From Bacteroidota bacterium (GTDB taxonomy: Bacteria; Bacteroidota; Bacteroidia; Bacteroidales; JAAUTT01): a stretch of 64,000 bases of DNA. The DNA is taken from positions 51,251 through 115,250 of the forward strand of contig JAEYWD010000033.1 of the NCBI GenBank assembly GCA_023429135.1. The letters are read 5' to 3'. The position numbers and the translations under genes are program-made. Under the pieces are notes generated by a model. The model ran no database searches, had not been told where the DNA came from, and saw only the letters and a list, made by a program, of their open reading frames with translations. Positions 1 through 9,531 of the stretch are shown piece after piece; within the stretch, counting starts at the first letter, position 1, and each line of letters starts with the position of its first letter.

Positions 1-696
1 ACCGAGTATTATAAAGCTGCCGGAATATTTTATCCCCGTATCCTTACAAGAAAAAAGGTGTTGGATTCGGTTCGAATTGTGAATTTTTCCGCTGGCTGGC
101 AGGGCGGCTATTCTCCAAACGATGATTATCGCATGTTTATTCCATTTGAAGATTCAGCAGTTTTCAGGCAGAACGATCGTCTTTACATTGCTCCCTTTGA
201 TTTAAAAATTCCTGATCCGCTTTACAATAAAGGAATTTATGCCGAGTACCGGTTGATGCGCGATTTTAATGTTTCGTTGGACAACCTGGAATTTTCTGCC
301 ACCGTTAAAAACTCTCCGCAGGAGGGTGGAAAGCTATGTTACGATGTTGAGATCTGGCTTATAGGATCGGACGATAACTGTAAGGTAAGATTTGTGGAAC
401 CGGGCTGTTTTCGTTATGGTCAGTTGAAAATAAGTGAAGAAGTTTTTAGTGGTAGATATGACGATCTATCAGCCTTGGCCCGCGACCTTAAAAACTGGAC
501 CACTATTTGTATTAAACTGGAAAGTAAACAGGTTACTGTCCAATACAATAGCTCAGATATTTTAAAACAACAATATCAAAATACTCTGGGAAAGCTCCTT
601 GGCTTTTATTTTCGTTTTTATGGAACAGGATCTCTCAGGGAAGTTTCAATCCGAAACTCAAAAGAGAACTCGTTGATATATAAAGGTAATTTCTGA
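1..696 (+). CDS. C-terminal part of an unrecognised protein
   Basis: The reading frame is open from the first base of the window to a TGA at 694-696, so the start lies to the left. A GTG at 58 is an internal codon, not a convincing start. About 231 residues are visible. I do not recognise the family. The visible part alternates short hydrophobic and polar stretches typical of beta-strands, is rich in Tyr, Phe and Asp, and has no membrane segment or T9SS sorting domain. It could be a beta-sandwich (lectin-like or carbohydrate-binding) module. It ends 138 bp before the secreted glycoside hydrolase operon, on the same strand, so a link to polysaccharide metabolism is possible but only by position. 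Confidence 0.6.
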   Translation, partial: TEYYKAAGIFYPRILTRKKVLDSVRIVNFSAGWQGGYSPNDDYRMFIPFEDSAVFRQNDRLYIAPFDLKIPDPLYNKGIYAEYRLMRDFNVSLDNLEFSATVKNSPQEGGKLCYDVEIWLIGSDDNCKVRFVEPGCFRYGQLKISEEVFSGRYDDLSALARDLKNWTTICIKLESKQVTVQYNSSDILKQQYQNTLGKLLGFYFRFYGTGSLREVSIRNSKENSLIYKGNF

Positions 697-834
697 AGCC
701 AGACAATTTTTAACCCGAAATTTTACTATTAATGCATACAATTTAGATAAAAAAGGCTTTTATAAATTGGATATAGATGGATTAATACAAGCATAATCCC
801 ATATTTCCGGTTTAAAAATTAACTATTAAGCTGC

Positions 835-2763
835 ATGAAACTAGCTGGTTTATTGATTCTGTTTTCTGGTTTTATCTGTTTTCAGAACACATTTTCTCAG
901 ACTGATCAGGTTTTTTTTCTGGATTCGTGGAAACAACGAACCCTTACTTTGCCCGATTATAGTGATGTTCCTCAAACTTCTGGTAGAGTAAATGTTTCGG
1001 TTAAAATAGATGTGAACGATACGGTAACAAAAGTCTCCAATTACATTTTTGGTGATAACGCAAATGCTTATACTTCCAGTATGTCCGACAATCCCACTCT
1101 GATGGGATATATGGTCGACAGGGATATGGGTGTGTTACGTGGCCCCTCCGGGAGTATTTCCGATGTTTATTTCTGGAACCGATATGATACCGATCCTCCA
1201 ACTGATGTTCCCAAAAGACTTGCCGGGGAAACTTCCGATTTTAGTCCCTGGTACGGGAAACGTCAATCATGGGCTAACTGGAGCATGGATGTCGATTCGT
1301 TTTACCGGATTTTATCGCAGGTGAAAGCAACGGGAATGATAACCGTTAATTATGGGTATGCCCGGTATGGTACAAGCGACAATCCTGTTGCAAAAGCGGC
1401 ACACCTTGCTGCCGATTGGGTACGATATGATAAAGGTCGTTCCAGGTTCTGGGAAATAGGCAATGAGGTTTTCGGAAGCTGGGAGGCAGGATACAGAATT
1501 GATAAGGCGCTGAATAAAGATAATCAGCCTGAATATATCAACGGAACCATTTACGGGAAGCATTGCCTGGTTTTTATCGATTCCATGAAAAAAGCCGCTG
1601 CCGAAATTGGTGCTGACATCAAAATAGGGGTAGTGCTGGTTGAAGAAAACAACACATCGGCACCCAACTGGAATGATGATGTCTTCAACCAGGTTGCCGA
1701 TAAAACTGATTTTTATGTAATTCACAGTTATTTCACGCCTTATAATCAAAATTCTACTGCTGCCGTTATCCTAAACTCCTATTCAAAAACAGGTAATTAC
1801 CGTGATTATATCTGGAATGCGCTTGCTGCAAAAGGTAAGCTCAAACGTCCCATTGCACTTACTGAATATAATATTTTTGCAGTAGGTTCCATGCAGGCGG
1901 TTTCACATATTAACGCGTTACATGCCCCTCTTGTTATGGGAGAAGGTATCCGTACAGGATTAGGTGCGGCATTGCGATGGGATTTGGCAAACGGGTGGGA
2001 TAATGGTAACGACCATGGAATGTTTTCCTACGGAAATGAACCCAATGTCGAAAATTTTTCGCCGCGTCCCGCTTTTTACAGCATGTATATGTTTCGTAAG
2101 TATTTTGGCGATGTAATGGTTAAAAGCACTGTGTTGGGGAGCAGCGATATTGTCGTTTTTGCCTCGCGGTTTTCTTCCGGACAGGCGAGTGCCATGATAA
2201 TTAATAAAGGTAATGCGTCACAAACAGCACGTATAAATGTTGCAAATTTCAAATTTGGCCAGAAATATTATACTTACACACTCACAGGCGGCACCGATAA
2301 TGGAAGTTTCTCCAGAAAAATATATATTAATTCTGTAGGTCCGGCAGGTGTGGCTGGCGGACCATTAAACTATAAAACCATCAAGGCTAATGCTTCAATA
2401 ATCGACAATGAAATAAAAGTCGAAATACCAGCGTACTCCATGGTTGTATTTTTAGCTGATAAAGGAGAAAAGAGTCTGGTTATTGATGAAACTTATTCGG
2501 GATTAGGAATTGAGTCCGATTTGAAATCAAAATCCGGAGTTTCGTTTTATCCGGTTCCCGCTCGTGAAAAAGTAAGTATTGCAACCAATGGGCAAATTTT
2601 CAATAAATTGGAAATTATTGATTTATATGGGAAGACAATTCAGACTTGTCGCGATGAAATTACGGATGATTATTCAATTGATTTAAACATTCCCGGTGGG
2701 CTCTACCTTGTAAAGCTTTCCGGGGAAAATGAAGAAGTTACAGGGAAAATTTTGAAAGAATAA
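835..2763 (+). CDS. Secreted clan GH-A glycoside hydrolase (GH51/GH39-like) with T9SS type A sorting domain
   Basis: A 642-residue exported enzyme likely to cleave a plant or algal polysaccharide outside the cell. Residues 1-21 form a signal peptide ending FSQ. The catalytic TIM barrel carries the clan GH-A acid/base motif WEIGNEVFG (Glu211) and a nucleophile candidate in ALTEYN (Glu344), a spacing of 133 residues, usual for the clan. A small beta-domain follows. The last ~80 residues (from FYPVP to GLYLVKL and a short basic tail) are a T9SS type A sorting domain, implying secretion through the outer membrane and surface attachment or release. The stop TAA overlaps the ATG of the next gene by one base, so the three hydrolases are translationally coupled. 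The exact GH family and substrate cannot be fixed by eye; arabinofuranosidase-like or endoglycanase activities are possible. Confidence 0.7.
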   Translation: MKLAGLLILFSGFICFQNTFSQTDQVFFLDSWKQRTLTLPDYSDVPQTSGRVNVSVKIDVNDTVTKVSNYIFGDNANAYTSSMSDNPTLMGYMVDRDMGVLRGPSGSISDVYFWNRYDTDPPTDVPKRLAGETSDFSPWYGKRQSWANWSMDVDSFYRILSQVKATGMITVNYGYARYGTSDNPVAKAAHLAADWVRYDKGRSRFWEIGNEVFGSWEAGYRIDKALNKDNQPEYINGTIYGKHCLVFIDSMKKAAAEIGADIKIGVVLVEENNTSAPNWNDDVFNQVADKTDFYVIHSYFTPYNQNSTAAVILNSYSKTGNYRDYIWNALAAKGKLKRPIALTEYNIFAVGSMQAVSHINALHAPLVMGEGIRTGLGAALRWDLANGWDNGNDHGMFSYGNEPNVENFSPRPAFYSMYMFRKYFGDVMVKSTVLGSSDIVVFASRFSSGQASAMIINKGNASQTARINVANFKFGQKYYTYTLTGGTDNGSFSRKIYINSVGPAGVAGGPLNYKTIKANASIIDNEIKVEIPAYSMVVFLADKGEKSLVIDETYSGLGIESDLKSKSGVSFYPVPAREKVSIATNGQIFNKLEIIDLYGKTIQTCRDEITDDYSIDLNIPGGLYLVKLSGENEEVTGKILKE

Positions 2764-4736
2764 TGATGTCACGATATATTATAATTATAGCCTTTACCTG
2801 GGTCTGGAATCTGAACATAACTGCCCAGGTTAATTTTAACCGCGGTGTTAACCTTACCAACTGGTTTCAGGAAGCAAGTGCTCGTCAGATTCAGTTTACA
2901 AAATATACCAGGGACGATTTTGTCCAGATCAAAAGTCTGGGATGCGACGTAATACGTCTGCCTATCAATCTTCATGCAATGACAAACGGATCGCCCGACT
3001 ATACGCTGGATCCGCTCTTTCTGGAGTTTCTCGACAAAGCTGTGACCTGGGCTGAAGAATTGCAGATCAATCTTATCCTGGATAATCATACCTTTAGTCC
3101 CGATGTGAATACCGATCTTAACATAGGTACTATTCTCAATAAAGTCTGGAAACAGATGGCCCAGCATTATAAGGACCGGTCGGAATATATTCTTTACGAA
3201 ATACTGAATGAGCCGCATGGCATAACTACTGCGCAGTGGGGTGCAATTCAGAAGGGGGCCATCGATGCAATCCGCTCGGTCGACACCAAGCATACAATAA
3301 TAGTAGGAGCCTCCGGGTTCAATACTTACAGCGAACTAAAGGATTTGCCTGTTTATAGCGATTCCAAACTTATTTACACCTTTCACTTTTACGATCCTTT
3401 TATTTTTACTCACCAGGGTGCATCCTGGGGATCTCCTTCAATGGTTCCTCTGGCAGGTGTGCCATTTCCTTATAATTCCGCTTCTATGCCTGCATGCCCC
3501 GCATCTCTTAAAGGAACCTGGGTAGAAAGTAACCTGAACAGTTATTCCTCTAACGGAACTGATGCCAAGGTTAAATCTCTGATTGACATAGCTGTGAATT
3601 TCAAAACCTCTCGCAATGTAAAAGTATTCTGCGGAGAGTTTGGCGTGTACATACCAAATAGTCCAAATGCCGACAGGGTTTACTGGTACGAGGTTGTGAG
3701 GAAATATCTTGAAGAAAAAGGGATACCATGGACTATATGGGATTATAATGGTGGATTCGGATTGTTTAAAAAGGATTCGAACGAACAGTTCGATTACGAT
3801 TTAAATACGGAGATTCTTCAATCGCTTGGTTTTACTGTGCCCCCGCAGAAAACTTTTATTCTAAGGCCCGACAGTGTTGGATTTCCGATGTATACCGATT
3901 TAATCGAAAATAAAATCACGGGATCGGGCGCCAATAATGCCACTATCGATTTTTATAACGACAATAAACCCAACAATGGCAAGTACTGTTTGTATTGGGG
4001 CAATGCACCACAGTACAGTAACATTACTTTCAAATTCAACACCGCAAGAGATTTTTCCAAACTTGTAAGCGAGGGCTATGCACTGGATTTTATAGTTCGT
4101 GGCATGCCATCAACAGCCAAATTCGACATTCGTTTTATAGATACTAAAACTTCAGATCCGGCCGATCACCCATGGCGAATGCGGATTTCCGTGGATAATA
4201 CCCGGGCAGCGTGGGATAAATACTGGCATCATGTGCATGTTCCATTATCTGCATTTACCGAACAGGGATCATGGGATAATAATAGCTGGTATAACCCCGA
4301 AGGCAAGTTCGACTGGAAAGCAATTGACCGGATGGAAATTGTCGCTGAGCAGGAGTCTCTTACGGGAAAGAACTTCTGGTTCGATAATATTCATATCACA
4401 AATAAGGATACGGCCATTGTGCGAGAAAACAGCATCATCAGCAAAAGAGAAAGCTTAACCGAAGAAAATAAAGTTCTGATTTATCCTAATCCAATGAGTA
4501 ACTATCTCCATTTGTCGTATAAGCTGGGTGAATCTGAATATACAAAAATTGAAATTTTTAATATGACTGGTAAAAAGGTATTTGAAAATGCCGGAATGCA
4601 ACCTGCCGGAGATTATAATCAACTGTGGAATGGGAGAGATATGGCAGGAAACGTCTTGCCTTCTGGTCTATACCTTCTTAATATCTCTTTTGGTAAAACT
4701 GGCTATACCTTTAAAATATTCGTAAATCCAATCTAA
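2763..4736 (+). CDS. Secreted GH5 endoglycanase (cellulase-like) with T9SS sorting domain
   Basis: A 657-residue exported beta-glycanase. After a signal peptide ending ITAQ, the GH5 barrel starts with the typical RGVNLTNWF and carries RLPINL, DNHTF, the acid/base motif YEILNEPHG (Glu150) and the nucleophile motif VFCGEFGVY (Glu292), with the conserved TFHFYDP between them. Residues ~360-550 form a jelly-roll-like module (likely carbohydrate-binding), and the end (VLIYPNP ... GLYLLNI) is a T9SS type A sorting domain. The start ATG overlaps the previous stop (TAATG) and the next gene begins 4 bp downstream, so this is the middle gene of an operon. The family is firm; the substrate (beta-1,4-glucan, xyloglucan or mannan) is inference from the GH44-like partner. 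Confidence 0.87.
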   Translation: MMSRYIIIIAFTWVWNLNITAQVNFNRGVNLTNWFQEASARQIQFTKYTRDDFVQIKSLGCDVIRLPINLHAMTNGSPDYTLDPLFLEFLDKAVTWAEELQINLILDNHTFSPDVNTDLNIGTILNKVWKQMAQHYKDRSEYILYEILNEPHGITTAQWGAIQKGAIDAIRSVDTKHTIIVGASGFNTYSELKDLPVYSDSKLIYTFHFYDPFIFTHQGASWGSPSMVPLAGVPFPYNSASMPACPASLKGTWVESNLNSYSSNGTDAKVKSLIDIAVNFKTSRNVKVFCGEFGVYIPNSPNADRVYWYEVVRKYLEEKGIPWTIWDYNGGFGLFKKDSNEQFDYDLNTEILQSLGFTVPPQKTFILRPDSVGFPMYTDLIENKITGSGANNATIDFYNDNKPNNGKYCLYWGNAPQYSNITFKFNTARDFSKLVSEGYALDFIVRGMPSTAKFDIRFIDTKTSDPADHPWRMRISVDNTRAAWDKYWHHVHVPLSAFTEQGSWDNNSWYNPEGKFDWKAIDRMEIVAEQESLTGKNFWFDNIHITNKDTAIVRENSIISKRESLTEENKVLIYPNPMSNYLHLSYKLGESEYTKIEIFNMTGKKVFENAGMQPAGDYNQLWNGRDMAGNVLPSGLYLLNISFGKTGYTFKIFVNPI

Positions 4737-4740
4737 TTGC

Positions 4741-6639
4741 ATGAAAACTCTGGTTCTTATCCTTTGTGGAACTTTGCTGTTAGGCATAAATCTGAATTCG
4801 CAAACTGTGAATGTAACAGTTGATGTAAATGCCGGTAAGCATAAAATTTCACCTTATATTTACGGAAGGAATAACTCCCTGAGTTCCGATCCTTCTAAAC
4901 CCTTAACAGAAGTTCAATGGCAGTTTTTGCGCGATGCCGGTGTGAGAATTGTAAGAGAGAATGGTGGAAATAATTCAACCAAATATAACTGGCGTAAGAA
5001 AATATCCAGTCACCCCGACTGGTACAACAATGTTTACGCATCCGACTGGGATTTTAAAGTAATCTCCATGCAGCAGAAGATGCCCGAATTGGCTGCCATT
5101 TTTGCTTTTCAGCTTATTGGCAAAGCAGCCTCCAATACCTCTAACAATTTTAACGATTGGGGATATAATCAATCCAAATGGTGGAGCGGAATAAATCAGA
5201 ACCTTGCCGGTGGCGGACAGATAAACACCGCGGGCGGGGATAAGGCTCTGGTAAATGGCAATCCCGATTTGTATACCATGAACTGGAATGCCGATTCTAC
5301 AACAGGAATACTGAATCATTGGATTAATAACCTGAATATTGATAAAAGCAGAATCCTTTACTGGAACATGGACAATGAACCCGAAATTTGGAGCGGTACC
5401 CACGACGATGTTATGCCAACACAGTTACCGGCAGAAGATTTTATCCAGCGGTATGTTGTAACTGCTAAAAAAGCCAGGGAATTATTTCCCGAAATAAAGC
5501 TAATGGGTCCTGTTCCCGCGAACGAATGGCAGTGGTATGTTTACGATGGTAAGAAAATCAATCATCAGGGTGTAAGTTATGTTTGGCTCGAGTATTTTAT
5601 TAAACGTGTTGCCGAAGAGCAAAAGAGCTCAGGAGTGCGGTTGCTCGATGTGCTCGATATTCACTTTTATCCCGGAGAAACCAAAGCTGAAGATATTGTT
5701 CAGTTACACAGGGTCTACTTCGACAGGAACTACAATTACCCCGGTGCAAATGGCGTTAAAAAAAGTGGCACCAGCGAATGGGATAATACCATCACCAAGG
5801 AATATATTTTTGAACGCTGTAAGGACTGGTTAAATCTGTATTTTGGCGAAAATCACGGTATTACCTTTGGCGTTACCGAAACCGGTATCAAAGTTGTGAA
5901 TCCAAGTGTAACATCTGTTTGGTATGCTTCTACATTAGGGGAATTTGCAAAGCAGAGAGTTGAAATATTTTCGCCCTGGAGTTGGGAAACAGGGATGTGG
6001 GAAACCCTTCATCTTTTCAGTCGTTATGGTAAGGAAAATTATGTGAATGGAGTTTCATCAAACGAAACGCTGGTTTCAGCGTATCCATCGTTAAGCAATA
6101 CCAACGATTCACTTACTATATTCCTGGTAAACAGGTCAGTCGACAAATCTCAAACGGTTACAGTTCAGCTTTCAAATTATTTTATAGGAAATGGTACCTA
6201 TAATGCGCTTACCTTGGAAAATCTTCCCGCCGATGAAACATTCAAGTCTCACACAAACAATGCGTTGGCAAAAAGGATAGAAAGTGCTTCGAATAATTCC
6301 ACCACGGTTGTTTTACCTAAAATGTCGGTAACTGCTCTTTTGCTGAAGGGAAGTACAAATTCTGCCAGAGAAAAGATTAACGAATCGGTTAATATTTCGC
6401 TTTTCCCCAATCCTGCTGAAACTAAAGCAACTCTGAACTTTTCGCTTAAAAACGAAGAAACAGTGTTCGTTCAGTTATGCAATCTGCAGGGGAAACTGAT
6501 ACAAAACATTCTCAACAAAAAATTTAATTCCGGTAACCATAGTCTTGAAATTTTGACAAATGATCTCGATCCGGGAATTTATTTGGTTAAGGTTGAAATT
6601 GGTAGCAAAATAATTCAGAAGAAACTGGTGGTACAATAG
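4741..6639 (+). CDS. Secreted GH44-like endoglucanase/xyloglucanase with T9SS sorting domain
   Basis: A 632-residue exported hydrolase. The signal peptide ends near residue 20 (LNSQ). The barrel begins with the ISPYIYGRNN segment seen at the start of GH44 and related enzymes, has the acid/base motif YWNMDNEPEIW (Glu213), DIHFYPG, and the nucleophile in GVTETG (Glu380). The 167-residue spacing is close to that of characterised GH44 enzymes. A beta-domain rich in SLTIFLVN-type strands follows, then a T9SS type A domain (LFPNPAE ... GIYLVKVE). It is the last gene of the operon, 4 bp after the GH5 gene. GH44 acts on cellulose, lichenan and xyloglucan, so the operon may digest a beta-glucan/xyloglucan. 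The assignment rests on motifs and spacing, not a database search. Confidence 0.75.
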   Translation: MKTLVLILCGTLLLGINLNSQTVNVTVDVNAGKHKISPYIYGRNNSLSSDPSKPLTEVQWQFLRDAGVRIVRENGGNNSTKYNWRKKISSHPDWYNNVYASDWDFKVISMQQKMPELAAIFAFQLIGKAASNTSNNFNDWGYNQSKWWSGINQNLAGGGQINTAGGDKALVNGNPDLYTMNWNADSTTGILNHWINNLNIDKSRILYWNMDNEPEIWSGTHDDVMPTQLPAEDFIQRYVVTAKKARELFPEIKLMGPVPANEWQWYVYDGKKINHQGVSYVWLEYFIKRVAEEQKSSGVRLLDVLDIHFYPGETKAEDIVQLHRVYFDRNYNYPGANGVKKSGTSEWDNTITKEYIFERCKDWLNLYFGENHGITFGVTETGIKVVNPSVTSVWYASTLGEFAKQRVEIFSPWSWETGMWETLHLFSRYGKENYVNGVSSNETLVSAYPSLSNTNDSLTIFLVNRSVDKSQTVTVQLSNYFIGNGTYNALTLENLPADETFKSHTNNALAKRIESASNNSTTVVLPKMSVTALLLKGSTNSAREKINESVNISLFPNPAETKATLNFSLKNEETVFVQLCNLQGKLIQNILNKKFNSGNHSLEILTNDLDPGIYLVKVEIGSKIIQKKLVVQ

Positions 6640-6712
6640 CTAAATTTAGCTATTATATAGTGTTTACCTGAATTTGATGTTAGAATTTACGTAACAAGCA
6701 TAAAATTAAGGA

Positions 6713-6840
6713 AATAAGGTTAAAGAAGTATACTGATCGAGTGTACCAAGGTCGAAATACAAGTAAAAATAAGGTTTTAAAAAGAAACCTTATTTCGATC
6801 TATTAACCTTCATAGAAATAGTAACGAATTTAACCTTATT
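6713..6840. terminator. Nested inverted repeats between convergent genes (candidate bidirectional terminator)
   Basis: The 239-bp gap between convergent genes holds two nested perfect inverted repeats. The outer arms are AATAAGGTTAAA (6713-6724) and its complement (6829-6840). The inner hairpin pairs AATAAGGTTT (6768-6777) with AAACCTTATT (6785-6794) around a 7-base loop. The inner stem sits 128 bp after one stop and 84 bp before the other, consistent with termination from both sides, but no long T-tract follows on either strand. No gene is seen in the gap. Confidence 0.45.
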
Positions 6841-6878
6841 ATCTGATATTTAACAAATGACATTTCATCGATGGGACT

Positions 6879-8105
6879 TTACTTTACAAGAATGCTGGCA
6901 TTGCGGATAACGGCAATACTTCCTTTTTCTGCGTCAATTAAAGGTTGGATATCTTTTTCATCAATTTTCCGAACACCAAGTGTTTTGCAGGTTGTTTCGT
7001 CCAGCGATGTGAGCATATGAATTTTAATGCGTCTGGCTTTGGTCATCATGGATAGGGCAGTTCCGCCATTTCCTTCGTAATTTTCGGCCAACATGTTAAA
7101 GGCCGCATCGAAACTTCCTGCTTCCAGGTATTTCATAAAATAATTGGAGCCGATTTTATCAATACATTCACTCAAAATGATGAGTTTACCTCCATCTTTT
7201 ACAAAGGCCGCAGCATGGTGAACCGATTTATGGGCTTGTATAAAATTGATATCTTTTGGATATCCACCACTTGAAGCTACAACCAGATCGTATTGCTCAG
7301 CGGAATTATGCCTGTAATAACTGTCGTGAATTCTGCAGACTTCTTCAAATTCGGCATAAGTCTTCCCGGCGATCAACTGGCAAACTTTTCCCGATGCATT
7401 CATTATTCCGTGAATAGAGATCTTTTCGGGAATAAAATCGTCTATTTCCTTTAAATCTTCAGCCAGTGGATTTCCGTTGAGCTGTCCTGGCTGACAACCT
7501 GTAGCAAGAGCCCGTGAGCTTAGGTCCAGGAACAAGCCATGATTGTGGTAAATGGCTTTGCGCTGTGCTAATCCTGGGAATAATAGCTTCCGGCCACCGC
7601 CATATCCCGCAAAATAGTGATGCGAAATAGCTCCGAAAGTAATCAGGAGTGTACTCTTGAGAATATCTTTCCGGATGGTTACGGGGGTTCCTCGTTTTGT
7701 GGTACCACAAATTTCGAAAACGCTGTCGTCCGTGCAATCGTGGTGCACAAAAAGATATTCCTTGTAAATGGGGCCGTAGGTTTTAAGGCTTTCTCCTTCA
7801 GTTTGAGGAGGATGAGTTCCGTAAGCAATATAGATATGAATATTTTCTTTTGCAGCGCCTTTGCTTAAAAGAAGACCGGTAAGCCAGGGTAAGTATTCGG
7901 GGTAGCCGCAAAGCCGCGTTTTGTCGGAAACCACAATGGCTACATTTTCAAATTTTTTACGGTCATCAGGCAGGAGTTTATTCAAATCGTTTGTAAAAGA
8001 CTCTTTGGTAATGTTAAACTCAGGCTGTGTAAAATCGGGGATGACAGCTTTGGATGGTATTTGTATATTAATTTCTTTGGAACCGTATTTTAAGCTAAAA
8101 GTCAT
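6879..8105 (-). CDS. LarA-family nickel-dependent 2-hydroxyacid racemase/epimerase
   Basis: A 408-residue cytoplasmic enzyme of the LarA (DUF2088) superfamily, which racemises or epimerises the alpha carbon of 2-hydroxyacids with the nickel-pincer nucleotide cofactor. The residues that define LarA are all present: Asp61 and Arg64 (DKTR), His98 (AYGTHPP), His163 and Lys173 in HYFAGYGGGRK, and His189. The 10- and 16-residue spacings of His163-Lys173-His189 equal those of His174-Lys184-His200 of lactate racemase; the Lys holds the cofactor and the last His binds Ni. Length is near normal (about 425). It is monocistronic, with no larB, larC or larE cofactor genes nearby. The substrate is unknown: lactate, malate and sugar acids are all used within the superfamily. 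A paralogue lies at 32858-34123. Confidence 0.85.
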   Translation of the reverse strand: MTFSLKYGSKEINIQIPSKAVIPDFTQPEFNITKESFTNDLNKLLPDDRKKFENVAIVVSDKTRLCGYPEYLPWLTGLLLSKGAAKENIHIYIAYGTHPPQTEGESLKTYGPIYKEYLFVHHDCTDDSVFEICGTTKRGTPVTIRKDILKSTLLITFGAISHHYFAGYGGGRKLLFPGLAQRKAIYHNHGLFLDLSSRALATGCQPGQLNGNPLAEDLKEIDDFIPEKISIHGIMNASGKVCQLIAGKTYAEFEEVCRIHDSYYRHNSAEQYDLVVASSGGYPKDINFIQAHKSVHHAAAFVKDGGKLIILSECIDKIGSNYFMKYLEAGSFDAAFNMLAENYEGNGGTALSMMTKARRIKIHMLTSLDETTCKTLGVRKIDEKDIQPLIDAEKGSIAVIRNASILVK

Positions 8106-8295
8106 AATCTTAAATTTTGCGTAAAATTAAGGAGTAAAATGTAATTACCGTCTTTGTTTTTGATAAAATGGCTTATTGTTAATAACAACCGTCAACACAA
8201 AAGAGCAATTATTTTATTATTTTAACGCACTCTGTGAAATAACCGTATTGTTTTGTATTTTTCGGTATCAAATTATAAACCTTAACCGCTTAATC

Positions 8296-9090
8296 ATGAA
8301 AAGAAAAGAGTTTTTAGCTTCCGCCGGTTTATTAGGAGTAATGCCTTTTGTATCCGGATTTTCCAGCGAACAACCTGGTAAAAAGAATACCAACCAATTT
8401 GTGGAGTTAATCAAATATCAGTTGCATCCAGGTACCAGGAAGTCAATGGTTGCCGATTTCTATAAGAATGTAGCCATACCGGCACTAAACAGAATTGGAA
8501 TATCAAAAGTCGGCGTATTTAGTCCTGTTTATGGGCCCGATAACTTAACCATTTATGTGATGATTCCCCATGAGTCTATGGAAGCTGTTTTTGTCGATAA
8601 TGAGAAGCTTTTACTGGATAAAACCTACACAACCGACGGTGAGAAGTTTTTGAATGCTCCAATGAGCGAAACCGCTTTTGTAAGAATGGAAAAATCGGTT
8701 TTCCGTTGTTTCAATAACTTGCCGGCAATTGAATTACCCACTGACCTGATGAATGTAAGCAGCCGTATTTATGAGATCAGAATTTACGAAAGTCCCAGTA
8801 TGGTTTCGGCCAAGAAAAAGGTGCATATGTTTAACGAAGGCGGTGAAATTGATATTTTCAAGAAAACAGGATTGCGTCCGGTATTTTTTGGTGAATGCTT
8901 ATCAGGACCAGCCATGCCAAACCTCCACTACATGTTAGCATTTAAAGATATGCAGGAAAGAGATGCCAACTGGGATGTTTTCCGCAAGAGTCCGGAGTGG
9001 GGTAAATTAAGCAAAGATCCATATTATGCCGATACGGTTTCGTGTATTACCGATATTATTCTTAAGCCGGAAGGTTATTCGCAGATATAA
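8296..9090 (+). CDS. Exported NIPSNAP-family protein
   Basis: A 264-residue protein with a probable export signal: MKRKEFLASAG resembles a twin-arginine signal (KR plus FL) followed by a hydrophobic stretch. Two ferredoxin-like alpha+beta repeats follow, typical of NIPSNAP proteins: one from ~30 to 135 (FVELIKYQL) and one from ~150 to 260 (RIYEIRIYE). The biochemical role of bacterial NIPSNAP proteins is unknown; many sit near sugar dehydrogenases in Bacteroidota. The frame is open 40 codons further upstream, but the ATG at 8296 is chosen because the signal sequence begins there and the upstream part overlaps the promoter region shared with the divergent LarA-type gene. It appears monocistronic, with a hairpin terminator just downstream. 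Confidence 0.75.
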   Translation: MKRKEFLASAGLLGVMPFVSGFSSEQPGKKNTNQFVELIKYQLHPGTRKSMVADFYKNVAIPALNRIGISKVGVFSPVYGPDNLTIYVMIPHESMEAVFVDNEKLLLDKTYTTDGEKFLNAPMSETAFVRMEKSVFRCFNNLPAIELPTDLMNVSSRIYEIRIYESPSMVSAKKKVHMFNEGGEIDIFKKTGLRPVFFGECLSGPAMPNLHYMLAFKDMQERDANWDVFRKSPEWGKLSKDPYYADTVSCITDIILKPEGYSQI

Positions 9091-9100
9091 TCTTATTTTT

Positions 9101-9138
9101 AAAGCCTGTGGAGATAATTTCAAAGCAGGTTTTATTTA
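9101..9138 (+). terminator. Intrinsic terminator of the NIPSNAP gene
   Basis: AAAGCCTG (9101-9108) pairs with CAGGTTTT (9126-9133) with one G-T wobble around a 17-base loop. It is followed by an AT-rich tail (TTTATTTATA) and lies 10 bp after the stop codon. Confidence 0.6.
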
Positions 9139-9531
9139 TAATACCCTTTTAGATTAATTAACCAACATGTTTCTTTTACTTCTTCAACGATATTTAGTTC
9201 GGAGTTTTCTAACGTTTTCAAGGCAAGCTTAGATGATAAACATCAATGTGTCCGGTGATATATCTCATCACTTATAAAAGTCGTTTATTTTCAGATTTTT
9301 ACGATATTTAATAGATTCTATGAAGTTTATTATCAAGGCAATTCATTTTTGATAATATAGATAACTAATATGGCATTAAACTCGTAAATGACTTTAGTTA
9401 TTTTTTGCAATATGTAGGAAGGGTAGGTTTTTTCGAATAATAAGGTTTCTTTAAAACTACTTAAAGTATTCTTTTTAAGTATTATTTAATGTTTTGTAAC
9501 TTATCTTCTATCTACTGAATAATAGAATAGT
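9139..9531. other. Non-coding upstream region of the giant adhesin gene
   Basis: About 390 bp of very AT-rich sequence with no convincing reading frame. It presumably holds the promoter and leader of the 15-kb adhesin gene, but I find no exact TAnnTTTG match with a good -33 element. Short direct repeats around CTTAAAGTATT and TTTAAGTATTA (about 9458-9486) are visible. Confidence 0.5.

Noticed and set aside
1312..1749. 145-codon antisense frame within the first glycoside hydrolase gene
   Set aside because: Shadow of a well-supported gene; composition and lack of motifs argue against coding.
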